A stretch of DNA of 64,000 nucleotides. Source: Pseudomonas reactans (GTDB lineage: Bacteria; Pseudomonadota; Gammaproteobacteria; Pseudomonadales; Pseudomonadaceae). Under the pieces are notes generated by a model. It did not search any database. It worked only from the letters and a program-made list of their open reading frames with translations, and had not been told where the DNA came from. The stretch lies in assembly GCF_013385825.1 (NCBI RefSeq), contig NZ_JACAPG010000021.1:124001-188000 (forward strand). The letters are read 5' to 3'. The first letter of the stretch is position 1. Each line of letters opens with the position of its first letter. The position numbers and the translations under genes are program-made. This document shows, in pieces, positions 8,925 through 17,291 of the stretch.

Positions 8925-10352
8925 TTATAAAGAATTCAGGAACGCCAGCAACGCAGCGCGCTGCTCGGCATTAAAGGACAACACATGCTGCTGCGCCGCG
9001 TGTGCTTCACCGCCGTGCCATAGCACGGCTTCCAGCAGGTTGCGGGCGCGGCCGTCATGCAAGAACTGGGTGTGGCCACTCACGGTTTGTGTCAGGCCAA
9101 TGCCCCACAAGGGCGGCGTGCGCCAATCGCGGCCACCGGCTTTGAATTCGCTACGGTTGTCGGCCAGGCCTTCGCCCATGTCGTGCAACAGCAGGTCGCT
9201 GTATGGACGAATCACTTGGTTGGCCAGCTCAGGTTCAGCGGCATTGGCCGCCGTGGTGAACGCGGGTTTGTGGCAACCCTGGCAACCGGCCTGGTAGAAC
9301 AGGTTTTTGCCGGCCAGCACCTGCGGCGTGTTGACGCCACGGCGCGCCGGCACGGCGAGGTTACGGGTATAGAACAGCACCAGGCGCAGGATGTTGTCGC
9401 TGACTTCCGGCTCGCCATCGGGGCCATTGCCGTTGGGGGCCTGTTTGCAGGCGACTTGGGCATCGGTGCAGTCATCGAAGGGTCTCAACGAGGTGGTGAG
9501 GCCCATATCACCAGAAAACGCGTGAACATTTTGTTGATTGAGGTTGGGTTGCCCGGCTTTCCAGCCAAATCGCCCGAGCACGGTTTTTTGCTGGGCGTCG
9601 TCCCAGACCCAATTGGCGCGGCCGACGAGGGCTTCTTTGTCGGCGGTCTTCGGGTCGGTGTTGCGCAGGACATCGGCGTCGCTGATGGCTTCGAGCAGGC
9701 CCAGGCCGATCATGGGCGGGGCGATGCGTGCGGAAAAACGCGTATCCGGATGCATCGGGCCGTAGCCGAGCTGGGTGATCTGCAGGTCCGGCTTGCGCAA
9801 CTCGACCACCGTGCCGTCCTTGAACGTCACGTTGACCGGTGTGTAGTCGACCCGCACCTTGCCTTCCGGAGCCACGCCCGGCACGGCCATGTCCTGCAGT
9901 TGCCCGCCGTAGACCGGCTCGGGCACCACGCCGAGCTGTTCGATGAGCTTGGCATACGGCGCTGCATCCGGAATCGACAGGCGCACCAGCATCGACACCG
10001 CATTCGGTGCGTCGGGTAACGGCGGGTGCCCACGGCCATCTTTTATATGGCAATTCTGGCAGGCATTGGTGTTGAACAGCGGGCCCAGGCCGTCACGCGC
10101 CGTGGTGGTAGAGGGTGCGATCACCCAAGGGCTGCGAAAAAAGCTGTTGCCGACGCTGAAATCCAGGCGACGAGTGGGCGACAGGTTGGCCGACGGCAGG
10201 GAAAATGCGTTCTGGTCACGCTTGTTCACCGTCGCCGCGCCGCCCGCCCGTGATTCACCCGGCTCGGCCTTGGTGAAACGTGGCGCGTCATCGCAGGCAG
10301 TCAGGCTCAGGGCCATCAATGCGGCGGACAGGCAAAGAAGCGGACGGAACAT
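8925..10352 (-). CDS. di-haem oxidoreductase lipoprotein (DHOR/'thiol oxidoreductase' family)
   Basis: A 475-residue c-type cytochrome-like protein. The start at 10352 gives a clean lipoprotein signal, MFRPLLCLSAALMALSLTAC; an upstream in-frame start would add 47 residues with no signal character. Two CxxCH haem sites are visible: CQNCH (in NACQNCHIKDG, about residue 125) and CQGCH (in AGCQGCHKPAF, about 355). This is the PF06537 family often called thiol oxidoreductase; it probably transfers electrons in the periplasm, perhaps reducing ferric iron for the imelysin. It is the first gene of the operon here. In PAO1 I remember an IcmP metalloprotease gene just upstream, which is absent here. 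Confidence 0.85.
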   Translation of the reverse strand: MFRPLLCLSAALMALSLTACDDAPRFTKAEPGESRAGGAATVNKRDQNAFSLPSANLSPTRRLDFSVGNSFFRSPWVIAPSTTTARDGLGPLFNTNACQNCHIKDGRGHPPLPDAPNAVSMLVRLSIPDAAPYAKLIEQLGVVPEPVYGGQLQDMAVPGVAPEGKVRVDYTPVNVTFKDGTVVELRKPDLQITQLGYGPMHPDTRFSARIAPPMIGLGLLEAISDADVLRNTDPKTADKEALVGRANWVWDDAQQKTVLGRFGWKAGQPNLNQQNVHAFSGDMGLTTSLRPFDDCTDAQVACKQAPNGNGPDGEPEVSDNILRLVLFYTRNLAVPARRGVNTPQVLAGKNLFYQAGCQGCHKPAFTTAANAAEPELANQVIRPYSDLLLHDMGEGLADNRSEFKAGGRDWRTPPLWGIGLTQTVSGHTQFLHDGRARNLLEAVLWHGGEAHAAQQHVLSFNAEQRAALLAFLNSL

Positions 10353-10413
10353 CGAGTTTCCTGACGCGAAGGCTGAAAATAAGGTCGCAAAGTCTAACAG
10401 GGCAGGGCCGAAT

Positions 10414-10430
10414 GAATAAGAGCAATTATC
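10414..10430 (-). promoter_or_regulatory. possible Fur box before the di-haem oxidase/imelysin operon
   Basis: On the minus strand the sequence GATAATTGCTCTTATTC presents a GATAAT half-site facing GAATAAG, 62 bases before the di-haem oxidase start. Only about 10 of 19 positions agree with the classical Fur box, but iron control is expected for imelysin operons. Weak. Confidence 0.3.
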
Positions 10431-10492
10431 GTTTGGTGGAGGGCGATGCATTCCCGCTAGAATGGCCGCACATTTTTCTCTGGAGGTGGCCA

Positions 10493-11056
10493 ATGCAGGC
10501 TCTCGACGCTTTGCTCAACCGTGTTTCCGTGCCGCGTCTGCTGGAACCGGCGCCGACCCAGGAGCAGCGCGACGTGCTGTTCGCCGCCGCGATGCGCGCG
10601 CCCGACCACGGTCAATTGCGCCCTTGGCGCTTCCTCACCGTTGAAGGTGCTGCCCGTGAGCAAATGGGCACGCTGTTGGCCGAGGCTGCGCGCCTGCAAG
10701 ACGCCGATGCGCCGCAAGCTGTCATCGACAAGGCCCAGAACGGCCCGTTGCGCGCGCCATTGGTCGTGGTGGTGATCGCCCGTTTGCAGGAACACTTCAA
10801 GGTGCCGAAATCCGAGCAATTGCTGGCCGCCGCCTGTGCGGCCCACGGCATCCTGCTGGCGGCGTATGCCCAGGGGATTGGCGCCGTGTGGCGCACCGGT
10901 GAACTGTCCTACTCGGCCCACGTTGCCAAAGGCCTGGGCCTTACGGCTGATGAGGAAGTGATTGGCTTCCTTTACCTGGGCACGCCGCAGAACCCGCCGC
11001 GTACCGCGCCCAAGGAAGATGTGGCGGCGTTTGTCAGCGCCTGGACCGGCGTTTAA
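10493..11056 (+). CDS. nitroreductase family protein (YdjA-like)
   Basis: A 187-residue FMN-dependent, NAD(P)H-using nitroreductase fold. Visible are the FMN-phosphate contact region AAMRAPDHGQLRPWRF (about 33-48) and the glycine-rich GILLAAYAQGIGAVWRTG (about 124-141) typical of the YdjA subgroup. The ATG at 10493 follows a good ribosome site (TGGAGGTGG), so upstream in-frame starts are rejected. Its stop overlaps that of the convergent chemoreceptor gene (TTAA shared), with no terminator between. The natural substrate is not known for this subgroup. Confidence 0.82.
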   Translation: MQALDALLNRVSVPRLLEPAPTQEQRDVLFAAAMRAPDHGQLRPWRFLTVEGAAREQMGTLLAEAARLQDADAPQAVIDKAQNGPLRAPLVVVVIARLQEHFKVPKSEQLLAAACAAHGILLAAYAQGIGAVWRTGELSYSAHVAKGLGLTADEEVIGFLYLGTPQNPPRTAPKEDVAAFVSAWTGV

Positions 11057-13191
11057 ACCCTGAACTGATCCATCAACTTCATCTGCTGAGTAGCCAACGC
11101 ATTGAGTTGGCTGCTGATCGCCGCCGACTCGGTGGCCTGGCCGGTGAGGGTTTCGGTCACGGTACGGATCGCCGAGACGTTGCGGTTGACCTCTTCGGCG
11201 ACCGCGCTCTGTTGTTCGGCGGCGCTGGCGATTTGCAGGTTCATGTCGCTGATCACGGTCACCGCATCGCTGATCTTGCCCAAGGCCTGCACCGCTTGAT
11301 GGATCTGCCCGGCATTGCTCTGGGCCTGGCTCTGGCTTGAATGCATGGTCGCCACCACGCCACGGGTGCCGCTCTGGATGCGTTCGATCACCAGGCGGAT
11401 TTCCTCCACGGAGTCCTGGGTGCGCTTGGCCAGGTTGCGCACTTCGTCGGCCACCACCGCAAAGCCACGGCCGCTTTCCCCGGCGCGCGCGGCTTCAATG
11501 GCGGCGTTCAGCGCCAGCAGGTTGGTCTGCTCAGCAATGCTGCGGATCACTTCCAGCACCGAACCGATCTGCTCGCTGTTGACCGCCAAAGCTTCGACTT
11601 CGCCCACGGCCTTGCTGACTTCTTCGGCCAGGGTGGTGATGTCGCGGGTACTCTGTTCGATGATCGACATGCCTTCGCGCGCCGACTGATCCGCCCCCCG
11701 CGCCGCGCTGGCGGCATTGGAGGCGCTGTTGGCGACGTCGTGGGCAGTGGCACTCATCTCGTTGGACGCGGTAGCCACCTGGTCGATTTCGCGGAACTGC
11801 ACCTGCATGCCTTCGCTGGTCTGGCGCGCGATGGCCGATGACTGATCGGCGGTACCACGGGCTTCGGTGATGCTTTGCTTGATCTGGGCAATGGTCGGTT
11901 GCAGCTTGTCGAGGAAGCGGTTGAACCAGTTGACCAATTCTCCGAGCTCATCCTTCTTGGTGTAGGCCAGGCGCTGGGTGAGGTCACCATCGCCGCTGGC
12001 GATGTCTTTGAGCATGGCGGCCACACTGTTGATTGGACGGGTTACGCCGGTGGCGGTCAGCCAGATCAGCAGCAAACCTAGCAGCGCGGCGGCGGCGCCG
12101 ACCAGCAAGGCCTTGAGCGTACCGGCGGCCTGGGCTTTGTCGAGGACGTCCTGCAGTTTCAAGGTGTCGGCCAGCATCACGTTCTTGGGCAGCTTGATTA
12201 CCACGCCCCAGGATTTTGCGTCGGCAATCGGCTTGACCGGGAAGACGGCGCGGATGGTGTCGTCCTGCTCGCGGATCATGGGCGACTCGCTGGCCAGCAA
12301 CTGCACGATCTCCTTGCCTTCGGCGCCGAGAGTGTCTATCAGGTTTTTGCCGACCTTGTCCGGCTGGCCGCTATACGCCGCGATCAGGCCGGTACTGGAC
12401 AGGATCTCCAGATGCGCCGCGCCGTCGAAGAGTTCTTTTTGCGCCGCGTCCGTCACGGCCTGCAGGGTGTTGAGGGCGATGTCGATACCGACCACGCCGA
12501 TGACTTTGCCGTCTACGATCAGCGGCAAGGCAATGGTGGTCATCAGCATCTGCTTGCCGGCCACTTCATCGGCGTACGGGTCCAGCAAGCAAACCTTGCG
12601 CGTGTCCCGTGGGCAGGTGTACCAGATGTTGTAGGGCGTGCCGCTGAGGTTGGGGGTGGTCTTAGTCAGGTCTTCTTCGACCATGATGGTGTTCAGGCCT
12701 TCACCGCCGGCACGGCTCCAGTAGCTGGAGAAACGACCTTTTTCGTTGGACACGCGGGCCTTGTCGTCGACGAATTCGCTGTCCTTGCCATCCAGTCCAT
12801 TGGGCTCGAACGACAGCCAGATACCCAGCACTTTGCTGTTGCGCTCAAAGGTGGTCTTGAGGCTCTGGTTGAGTTCTTCCCGCAGTGCGCCAGGTTCCAG
12901 GGAGCGCTTGGCCGCCAGGGCGCGCAAGTCCTTGACCTGGTCGGCGAGGGCCGTCACCACCAACAGGTTCTCGCCAAAGGTTTTCTGCAACTGCACGGCC
13001 TGTTCGGCGGCTTTGGATTGCAGCAGGCTCTGCACGCTGTTGGTGAGCATTCGCGAGCTTGAATCGCTGATCAGGTGGTCGTTCTGGTCGGTTTCGTAGA
13101 GGTTGATGCTGATGATCAGCGCGATCACACCCAACAGGCAAAGGCCTGACAGCAGCACTATTTTCAAGCGAATGGAGAGGGTGTCGAACAT
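11053..13191 (-). CDS. methyl-accepting chemotaxis protein with dCache sensor
   Basis: A 712-residue chemoreceptor. Residues 11-30 form TM1, a large periplasmic double-Cache domain covers about 35-370, TM2 is KALLVGAAAALLGLLLIWLT, then a HAMP domain and the MCP signalling domain with the hairpin tip EQTNLLALNAAIEAARAGES. It passes ligand binding to CheA/CheW at the cell pole. The sensor contains IWLSFEPNGLDGKDSEF and FSSYWSRAGG but lacks the amino-acid motif seen in the PctA-like receptor at 49-51 kb, so the ligand is unknown. The start at MFDTLSIRLK (13191) is chosen because the 18 residues upstream look non-coding. No CheR-tethering pentapeptide is seen. Confidence 0.9.
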   Translation of the reverse strand: MFDTLSIRLKIVLLSGLCLLGVIALIISINLYETDQNDHLISDSSSRMLTNSVQSLLQSKAAEQAVQLQKTFGENLLVVTALADQVKDLRALAAKRSLEPGALREELNQSLKTTFERNSKVLGIWLSFEPNGLDGKDSEFVDDKARVSNEKGRFSSYWSRAGGEGLNTIMVEEDLTKTTPNLSGTPYNIWYTCPRDTRKVCLLDPYADEVAGKQMLMTTIALPLIVDGKVIGVVGIDIALNTLQAVTDAAQKELFDGAAHLEILSSTGLIAAYSGQPDKVGKNLIDTLGAEGKEIVQLLASESPMIREQDDTIRAVFPVKPIADAKSWGVVIKLPKNVMLADTLKLQDVLDKAQAAGTLKALLVGAAAALLGLLLIWLTATGVTRPINSVAAMLKDIASGDGDLTQRLAYTKKDELGELVNWFNRFLDKLQPTIAQIKQSITEARGTADQSSAIARQTSEGMQVQFREIDQVATASNEMSATAHDVANSASNAASAARGADQSAREGMSIIEQSTRDITTLAEEVSKAVGEVEALAVNSEQIGSVLEVIRSIAEQTNLLALNAAIEAARAGESGRGFAVVADEVRNLAKRTQDSVEEIRLVIERIQSGTRGVVATMHSSQSQAQSNAGQIHQAVQALGKISDAVTVISDMNLQIASAAEQQSAVAEEVNRNVSAIRTVTETLTGQATESAAISSQLNALATQQMKLMDQFRV

Positions 13192-13330
13192 AGGTTCACT
13201 CACGAATGGACTTGTTGGAAGGCACGCAGTGCAGGCCAAGTCCATTCAGCGCTATGTCTGAAACATCGGCGTCATGAAGCAATTCATGAGAGAGAGGCGA
13301 TGAGTGGTAGGAAAAACCCTACACGCTACG

Positions 13331-13732
13331 TTATACGGGCGCTACAAGCCGCTCCGGGCGTGACCAGATCCACAGATTGCCCAGGCTCATCCCGGCAATC
13401 GCCAGGTAGATCGGCCAACCGTGGTCGAGCATCACCAGCATCAGCATGGCGCACAGCAGCATGCTCACGGTGGCACTGACTTTGGCCCGGCGGGCGATGA
13501 TCTTGCCGTTGCGCCAGTTGAACAGGATCGGCCCGAACAGCCGGTGGTTTTCCAGCCAGGCGCTGAGGCGTGGTGAGCTTTTGGTGGCGGCCCAGGCGGC
13601 GAGCAGGATGAATTCGGTGGTGGGCAAACCCGGCACGACAATCGCCACCAGCCCGATGCCCAGGCTGACGTAGGCCAGCAGACCGAAGAGGATCCGGGCG
13701 ATTTTCGAGGTGGATTGGGTTTTGCCGGTCAT
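13331..13732 (-). CDS. DUF454 (YbaN-like) inner-membrane protein
   Basis: A 133-residue protein of the DUF454/YbaN family. Hydrophobic segments FGLLAYVSLGIGLVAIVVPG (near the N-terminus) and a C-terminal stretch of two more segments (VSMLLCAMLMLVML, WPIYLAIAGMSLGNLW) give about three to four membrane passes; LPTTEFILLAAWAATKSSP is the family signature. Function is unknown. I chose the ATG at 13732; a GTG at 13762 would add 10 residues but lies next to a REPIN. In other bacteria the family often sits near haem genes, which fits the haem oxygenase next door. Confidence 0.75.
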   Translation of the reverse strand: MTGKTQSTSKIARILFGLLAYVSLGIGLVAIVVPGLPTTEFILLAAWAATKSSPRLSAWLENHRLFGPILFNWRNGKIIARRAKVSATVSMLLCAMLMLVMLDHGWPIYLAIAGMSLGNLWIWSRPERLVAPV

Positions 13733-13766
13733 GGGAGCGATTTGCACGAGAAGGGGGTTCACCCCC

Positions 13767-13834
13767 TGTAGGAGCCCGGCTTGCCGGCGATGGCGTTCGT
13801 GAAATCGCCATCGCCGGCAAGCCGGGCTCCTACG
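13767..13834. repeat. REPIN-like inverted repeat, type A
   Basis: Arms TGTAGGAGCCCGGCTTGCCG and the reverse complement enclose a short spacer; the central GGCGAT/ATCGCC also pairs, so nearly the whole element forms one hairpin. The outer end of the second arm is degraded (CTACGGG instead of CTACAGG). It fills the gap between the DUF454 start and the haem oxygenase stop, so it lies in the leader of the former or the tail of the latter. Confidence 0.88.
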
Positions 13835-13848
13835 GGGGGAGGTGAGGG

Positions 13849-14457
13849 TCAGGCCAGTTCAGGGGCGCTAGCGTACGCTTGTTCCAGCAAGACGGTGAAG
13901 CGTACAAACGCGTCGATTGCGCCTTTTTCCACCGCAGCCTCTTCTTCAGCGTTGAATTCCAGGGCATCGAGCGTACGCGTGAAGCTCTTCCAGCCTTCAG
14001 CGCGGCCACCGGCCGGCTCACCCAGATGACGGGCACCGAAGGTCTCGCTCAGGCCCAGGCCCACGGCGCGCTTGATCAGGAACGCAGCGCCCAGTTTGGA
14101 GCCTTCGGAGACAAACAGCCAGCCCAAGGCTTCGGCCTTGCTCGGGTTCTTCACGGCGCCAGCGACCGGTGCAGGCACTTCGGTGTCGAGGTCGCCCAGG
14201 TCCAGCTTGGCAGCTTCGGCGCGGCAACGTGCGGCCAGGTCCGGCACGATCTTGATAAGTTCGGCATCGTTGTACAGCGCTACCAGCTCCGACTGGAACA
14301 GGTACTGCGCCACTACAAAACGCGCGAAGTTGGCCTGGGTTTCAAACGGGGCGTGGGCTTTGACCAGGGCGTCGAGTTTGGTATGTGGCTCGTTGGTGAT
14401 CTGGTTCAGGCGCTGGGAGCGTAGGCTTGGGCGTTCTGCGGTTGGAGAAGCGGTCAT
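13849..14457 (-). CDS. hemO: biliverdin-producing haem oxygenase (HemO/PigA type)
   Basis: A 202-residue haem oxygenase that opens imported haem to release iron, biliverdin and CO in the cytoplasm. The proximal His is in TNEPHTKLDAL (His25). The distal helix glycine region reads LGWLFVSEGSKLGAAFL, matching the conserved GxxxG-type distal helix of bacterial enzymes. It lies 150 bases downstream of the TonB haem receptor on the same strand, separated by a terminator, so it probably needs its own promoter or read-through. I see no clear Fur box in that gap. The link of haem import with haem breakdown is strong contextual support. Confidence 0.9.
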   Translation of the reverse strand: MTASPTAERPSLRSQRLNQITNEPHTKLDALVKAHAPFETQANFARFVVAQYLFQSELVALYNDAELIKIVPDLAARCRAEAAKLDLGDLDTEVPAPVAGAVKNPSKAEALGWLFVSEGSKLGAAFLIKRAVGLGLSETFGARHLGEPAGGRAEGWKSFTRTLDALEFNAEEEAAVEKGAIDAFVRFTVLLEQAYASAPELA

Positions 14458-14540
14458 GAAAAAGTCCTTGAGAAGGGGAGCGCCTGGGTGCCCTAAAGAG
14501 AGCTGTTATCAACTAGACGAACAAGAAGACGCGGCACAGT

Positions 14541-14581
14541 AAAAAATCCTCACCTCGTCGATGAAATTTCGACGAGGTGAG
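14541..14581 (-). terminator. Rho-independent terminator after the TonB haem receptor gene
   Basis: A 13-base-pair perfect stem (CTCACCTCGTCGA and its complement) with a 7-base loop is followed on the minus strand by TTTTTT. It sits 27 bases after the receptor stop codon and before the haem oxygenase gene. Confidence 0.9.
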
Positions 14582-14607
14582 TGGGGGGCTTCAATTAAAC
14601 GTCGCGA

Positions 14608-17172
14608 TCAAATGTCCCAGATCACGTTGATCGCAAAGTTGCGACCCGGCTGGGTCAGTCGGTCGAGGTTGGCCGGGGAGGTCACACCGGCTTCGCCGAC
14701 GCCGTCGTAGCTGCGTACGTCGTCCCAGTTCCAGTACTTCTTGTCGGTCAGGTTGTAGAGGCCGCCATTGATGGTTACGTCGTTGGTGACTTTGTAGAAA
14801 CCGGTCAGGTCGACGATGCCGAAGCCTGGGGTCTTGAAGGGGCCAGTGGTGCTGCCGTCAGGCGCGTGAAAAGTGGTGCTGTCGACGCGGTTCTGCTTTT
14901 TCACCAGGGTCCAGCTCAAAAGGCCGCCGTAGTTGTCCTGGTCGTAGCCCAAACCGAATACGCCCTTGAGCGGGTTGACGCTGTTGAGCGCCTCGCCATT
15001 ATCATCGTTGCGGCCATAGGTGTAGCCAACCGAACCCTGGGTGTACAGGCCTTGCGGTGCGCCGAATGCATCGAGGTTCAGGCGCCCTTTGGCTTCGATC
15101 CCCTTGATGGTGGCGTGCTTGATGTTGTTGGCTTCGAATTGCTGTGAGGTACTACCGGCGACGGAGGCGTCCTCGTCGATGAAGTCGCGGTATTTGTTGT
15201 AGAACACGGCGATATCAAACGAACCGGAATCGAAATTGCCGCGAATCCCGGTTTCCACGCCCTTGCTGCTTTCCGGCTTGAGGTCGGGGTTGGGCTCGAC
15301 GGTGTAGCCCTGCTGCAGGTTTTCAAAGCGGCCGTATAAGGCTTTGGCAGACGGGGTGCGGAAGCCTTCAGCGTATTGACCAAACCAGGTGTAGTGATCC
15401 GTCAGTGCATAGGTCAGACCGAATTTGGGCGTCACACGGTGCCAGGTTTTTTCCTTGTCACTGTGGGCGTAGATCCGCGTCGGGTCGACAGTGTTGAGGA
15501 ACTCTTCAGTCAACTTGGGTTTGAGTTGGGTGTAGTCGTAACGCACGGCGGGCAGGAAGGTCCATTTGTCCCAAGTGATCTGGTCCTGTGCGAACAACGA
15601 GTAGGTGTTGATGGTCGGGTCCGGGAAGTCACTGGCCTTCTTTACGCTGTCGCTGGCAATCGGACTGGGCGCGCCGATGGCCGTGCAGCCACCGCCAACA
15701 GCCAGGCAACTGGCTGCGCCTTCACGGGAGCCGGTGACTTTCTGTTGCTTGAGGGTGGTGCCATAGGTCAGTTGGTGATCGGTTTCACCCAGGCTGAAGG
15801 CCTTGTCCAACTGGGCGTCGAACACCCACTGTTTTTCTTCGTAAAGGGTTTCGCGGGTGCGCAAGACACGGCGCGACGGCTGGTAGATCTCGGCGGTGGT
15901 CTGGTCGGTCTTGGCGATCTGGTAGTTGAGGCTGGTCTTGATCTGATCGGCAATCGGCGAGTCCAGGGCAAAGCGGTTTTCGATACCGAAACGCTCGCGG
16001 GTGATGGTGTCGTTGCCCGACCGCGCACGGTAGAAGTTGAAGCCACGCCCGCCGGTGAATGGGCCGCCCACGGCATTTTTGAGGTTGACGTCGCGATCGT
16101 CCTTGAACTTCTCGTAAGTCAGGCCAAGGCGGTTGTCATCGCCATAATTCCAACCCAGTTTGGCCAGCACATTGGTTGTGCGCGCATCCTCGGGGTTGGC
16201 ACCGGTACGCGTCAGGCCCGTGGCGTTGTTGCCATCATAGGATTCCATCTCATGGCCGTTGCGCTGGCTCAGGTGCAGCAAGCCGTCGAAGTCTTGCACG
16301 CGCCCGGCGACGGTGCCGGAGGTCAGCCAGCTTTCATCGGCGGAGCTGTAGCCGGTCTTGAGACGGGCGCCGACGTCCTGGCCGGGTTTGATGATGTCGT
16401 CCGGGTCGAGGGTGAAGTAACTCACCGCACCGCCGATGGCGCTGCTGCCGTACAGGGCCGAGGCTGGGCCGCGCAGAATCTCGACGCGCTTGACGATTTC
16501 CGGGTCGACGTAGTTGCGACGGGTCTTGGCGTAAGGACCGTTGAAGAAGTTGTCCGGCACTTCCACGCCATCCACCTGGGTGAGGATGCGGTCGCCGTCG
16601 ATGCCACGAATGTTGTAGCCCGAATTGCTCGAGCGGCCACCGGCACCGCCTACCGAGACGTTGGGCTCATAACGCACCAGTTCGCGGATGGTATTCACGT
16701 TCTGGCGGTCCAGCTCTTCGCGTTCGTGCACGCTGACGGTGCTCGGTACGCTGCTCACGTCCTGCTCATTGCGGGTGGCGCTGATGGTCACCTGTTGCAG
16801 GTTGAGGGTGCTGCCCGCTGCGCGTTTTTCCAGGACGATATTGTTGCTGCCCAGTTTGCGATAGCTCAGGTTGGTCCCCACCAACAGCCGGTCCAGGGCT
16901 TTTTCCGGCGGCAACGGGCCGCGCACGCCAGGGGACGACACACCCTGGCCCAATTCTGCGGGCAGGCCGACTTGCCAGCCGGTCACCGCGGTAAAGGCGT
17001 TGAGGGCCGAGACCAGCGACTGCTGCTCGATGCTGAAGTTGTAGTTGCCGTGGTTGCGTGCAGCAGGTTCGGCGGCGGTGGCGGTCATCACCGGCGCACC
17101 GGCCAGCAGGATGGCCGCGGTCAGCAAGGACAGGACGGGCGAAGAGGACCGGCGGTTGAAACGAGAGGACAT
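14608..17172 (-). CDS. hxuA: TonB-dependent haem receptor with STN signalling domain (HxuA-like)
   Basis: An 854-residue outer-membrane receptor. A signal peptide (about 1-34, ending TATAAEP) is followed by a secretin/TonB N-terminal domain (about 44-118, IEQQSLVSALNAFTAVTGWQ), which contacts the FecR partner. A plug domain (about 135-250) and a beta-barrel with the haem-receptor signatures FRTPSAKALY and NPDLKPESS follow. It imports haem or haem-protein iron using TonB energy and signals to the anti-sigma factor. The His often found between the FRAP and NPDL boxes is not present; a Tyr in GYTV could serve. The sigma/anti-sigma pair just upstream makes this an HxuIRA-like cell-surface signalling unit (PA1300-1302 in PAO1, from memory). 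Confidence 0.85.
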   Translation of the reverse strand: MSSRFNRRSSSPVLSLLTAAILLAGAPVMTATAAEPAARNHGNYNFSIEQQSLVSALNAFTAVTGWQVGLPAELGQGVSSPGVRGPLPPEKALDRLLVGTNLSYRKLGSNNIVLEKRAAGSTLNLQQVTISATRNEQDVSSVPSTVSVHEREELDRQNVNTIRELVRYEPNVSVGGAGGRSSNSGYNIRGIDGDRILTQVDGVEVPDNFFNGPYAKTRRNYVDPEIVKRVEILRGPASALYGSSAIGGAVSYFTLDPDDIIKPGQDVGARLKTGYSSADESWLTSGTVAGRVQDFDGLLHLSQRNGHEMESYDGNNATGLTRTGANPEDARTTNVLAKLGWNYGDDNRLGLTYEKFKDDRDVNLKNAVGGPFTGGRGFNFYRARSGNDTITRERFGIENRFALDSPIADQIKTSLNYQIAKTDQTTAEIYQPSRRVLRTRETLYEEKQWVFDAQLDKAFSLGETDHQLTYGTTLKQQKVTGSREGAASCLAVGGGCTAIGAPSPIASDSVKKASDFPDPTINTYSLFAQDQITWDKWTFLPAVRYDYTQLKPKLTEEFLNTVDPTRIYAHSDKEKTWHRVTPKFGLTYALTDHYTWFGQYAEGFRTPSAKALYGRFENLQQGYTVEPNPDLKPESSKGVETGIRGNFDSGSFDIAVFYNKYRDFIDEDASVAGSTSQQFEANNIKHATIKGIEAKGRLNLDAFGAPQGLYTQGSVGYTYGRNDDNGEALNSVNPLKGVFGLGYDQDNYGGLLSWTLVKKQNRVDSTTFHAPDGSTTGPFKTPGFGIVDLTGFYKVTNDVTINGGLYNLTDKKYWNWDDVRSYDGVGEAGVTSPANLDRLTQPGRNFAINVIWDI

Positions 17173-17272
17173 CGAGAGCGCTCCGGGGTACGAATCTTAT
17201 AGTTGCGAACCGAAACAAATAGGAATCAGTTGCATTGGCTAAGACGAGACGTACCACCTACAGCTATCGAGT

Positions 17273-17291
17273 AAAAATAATTCTCATTTAG
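17273..17291 (-). promoter_or_regulatory. possible Fur box in the receptor gene promoter
   Basis: On the minus strand CTAAATGAGAATTATTTTT agrees with about 12 of 19 positions of the Fur box (core ATGAGAATTATT). It overlaps the anti-sigma stop codon and lies about 100 bases before the receptor start. It may add direct iron control to sigma-factor control of the receptor. Confidence 0.4.

Noticed and set aside
13735..13762. GTG start for the DUF454 protein
   Set aside because: It sits at the edge of a REPIN with no clear ribosome site; the ATG at 13732 is the safer choice, though not proven.
14458..14540. Possible Fur box before the haem oxygenase gene
   Set aside because: I looked for GATAAT-type half-sites in the gap and found only GTTATCAAC, which does not form a credible box.
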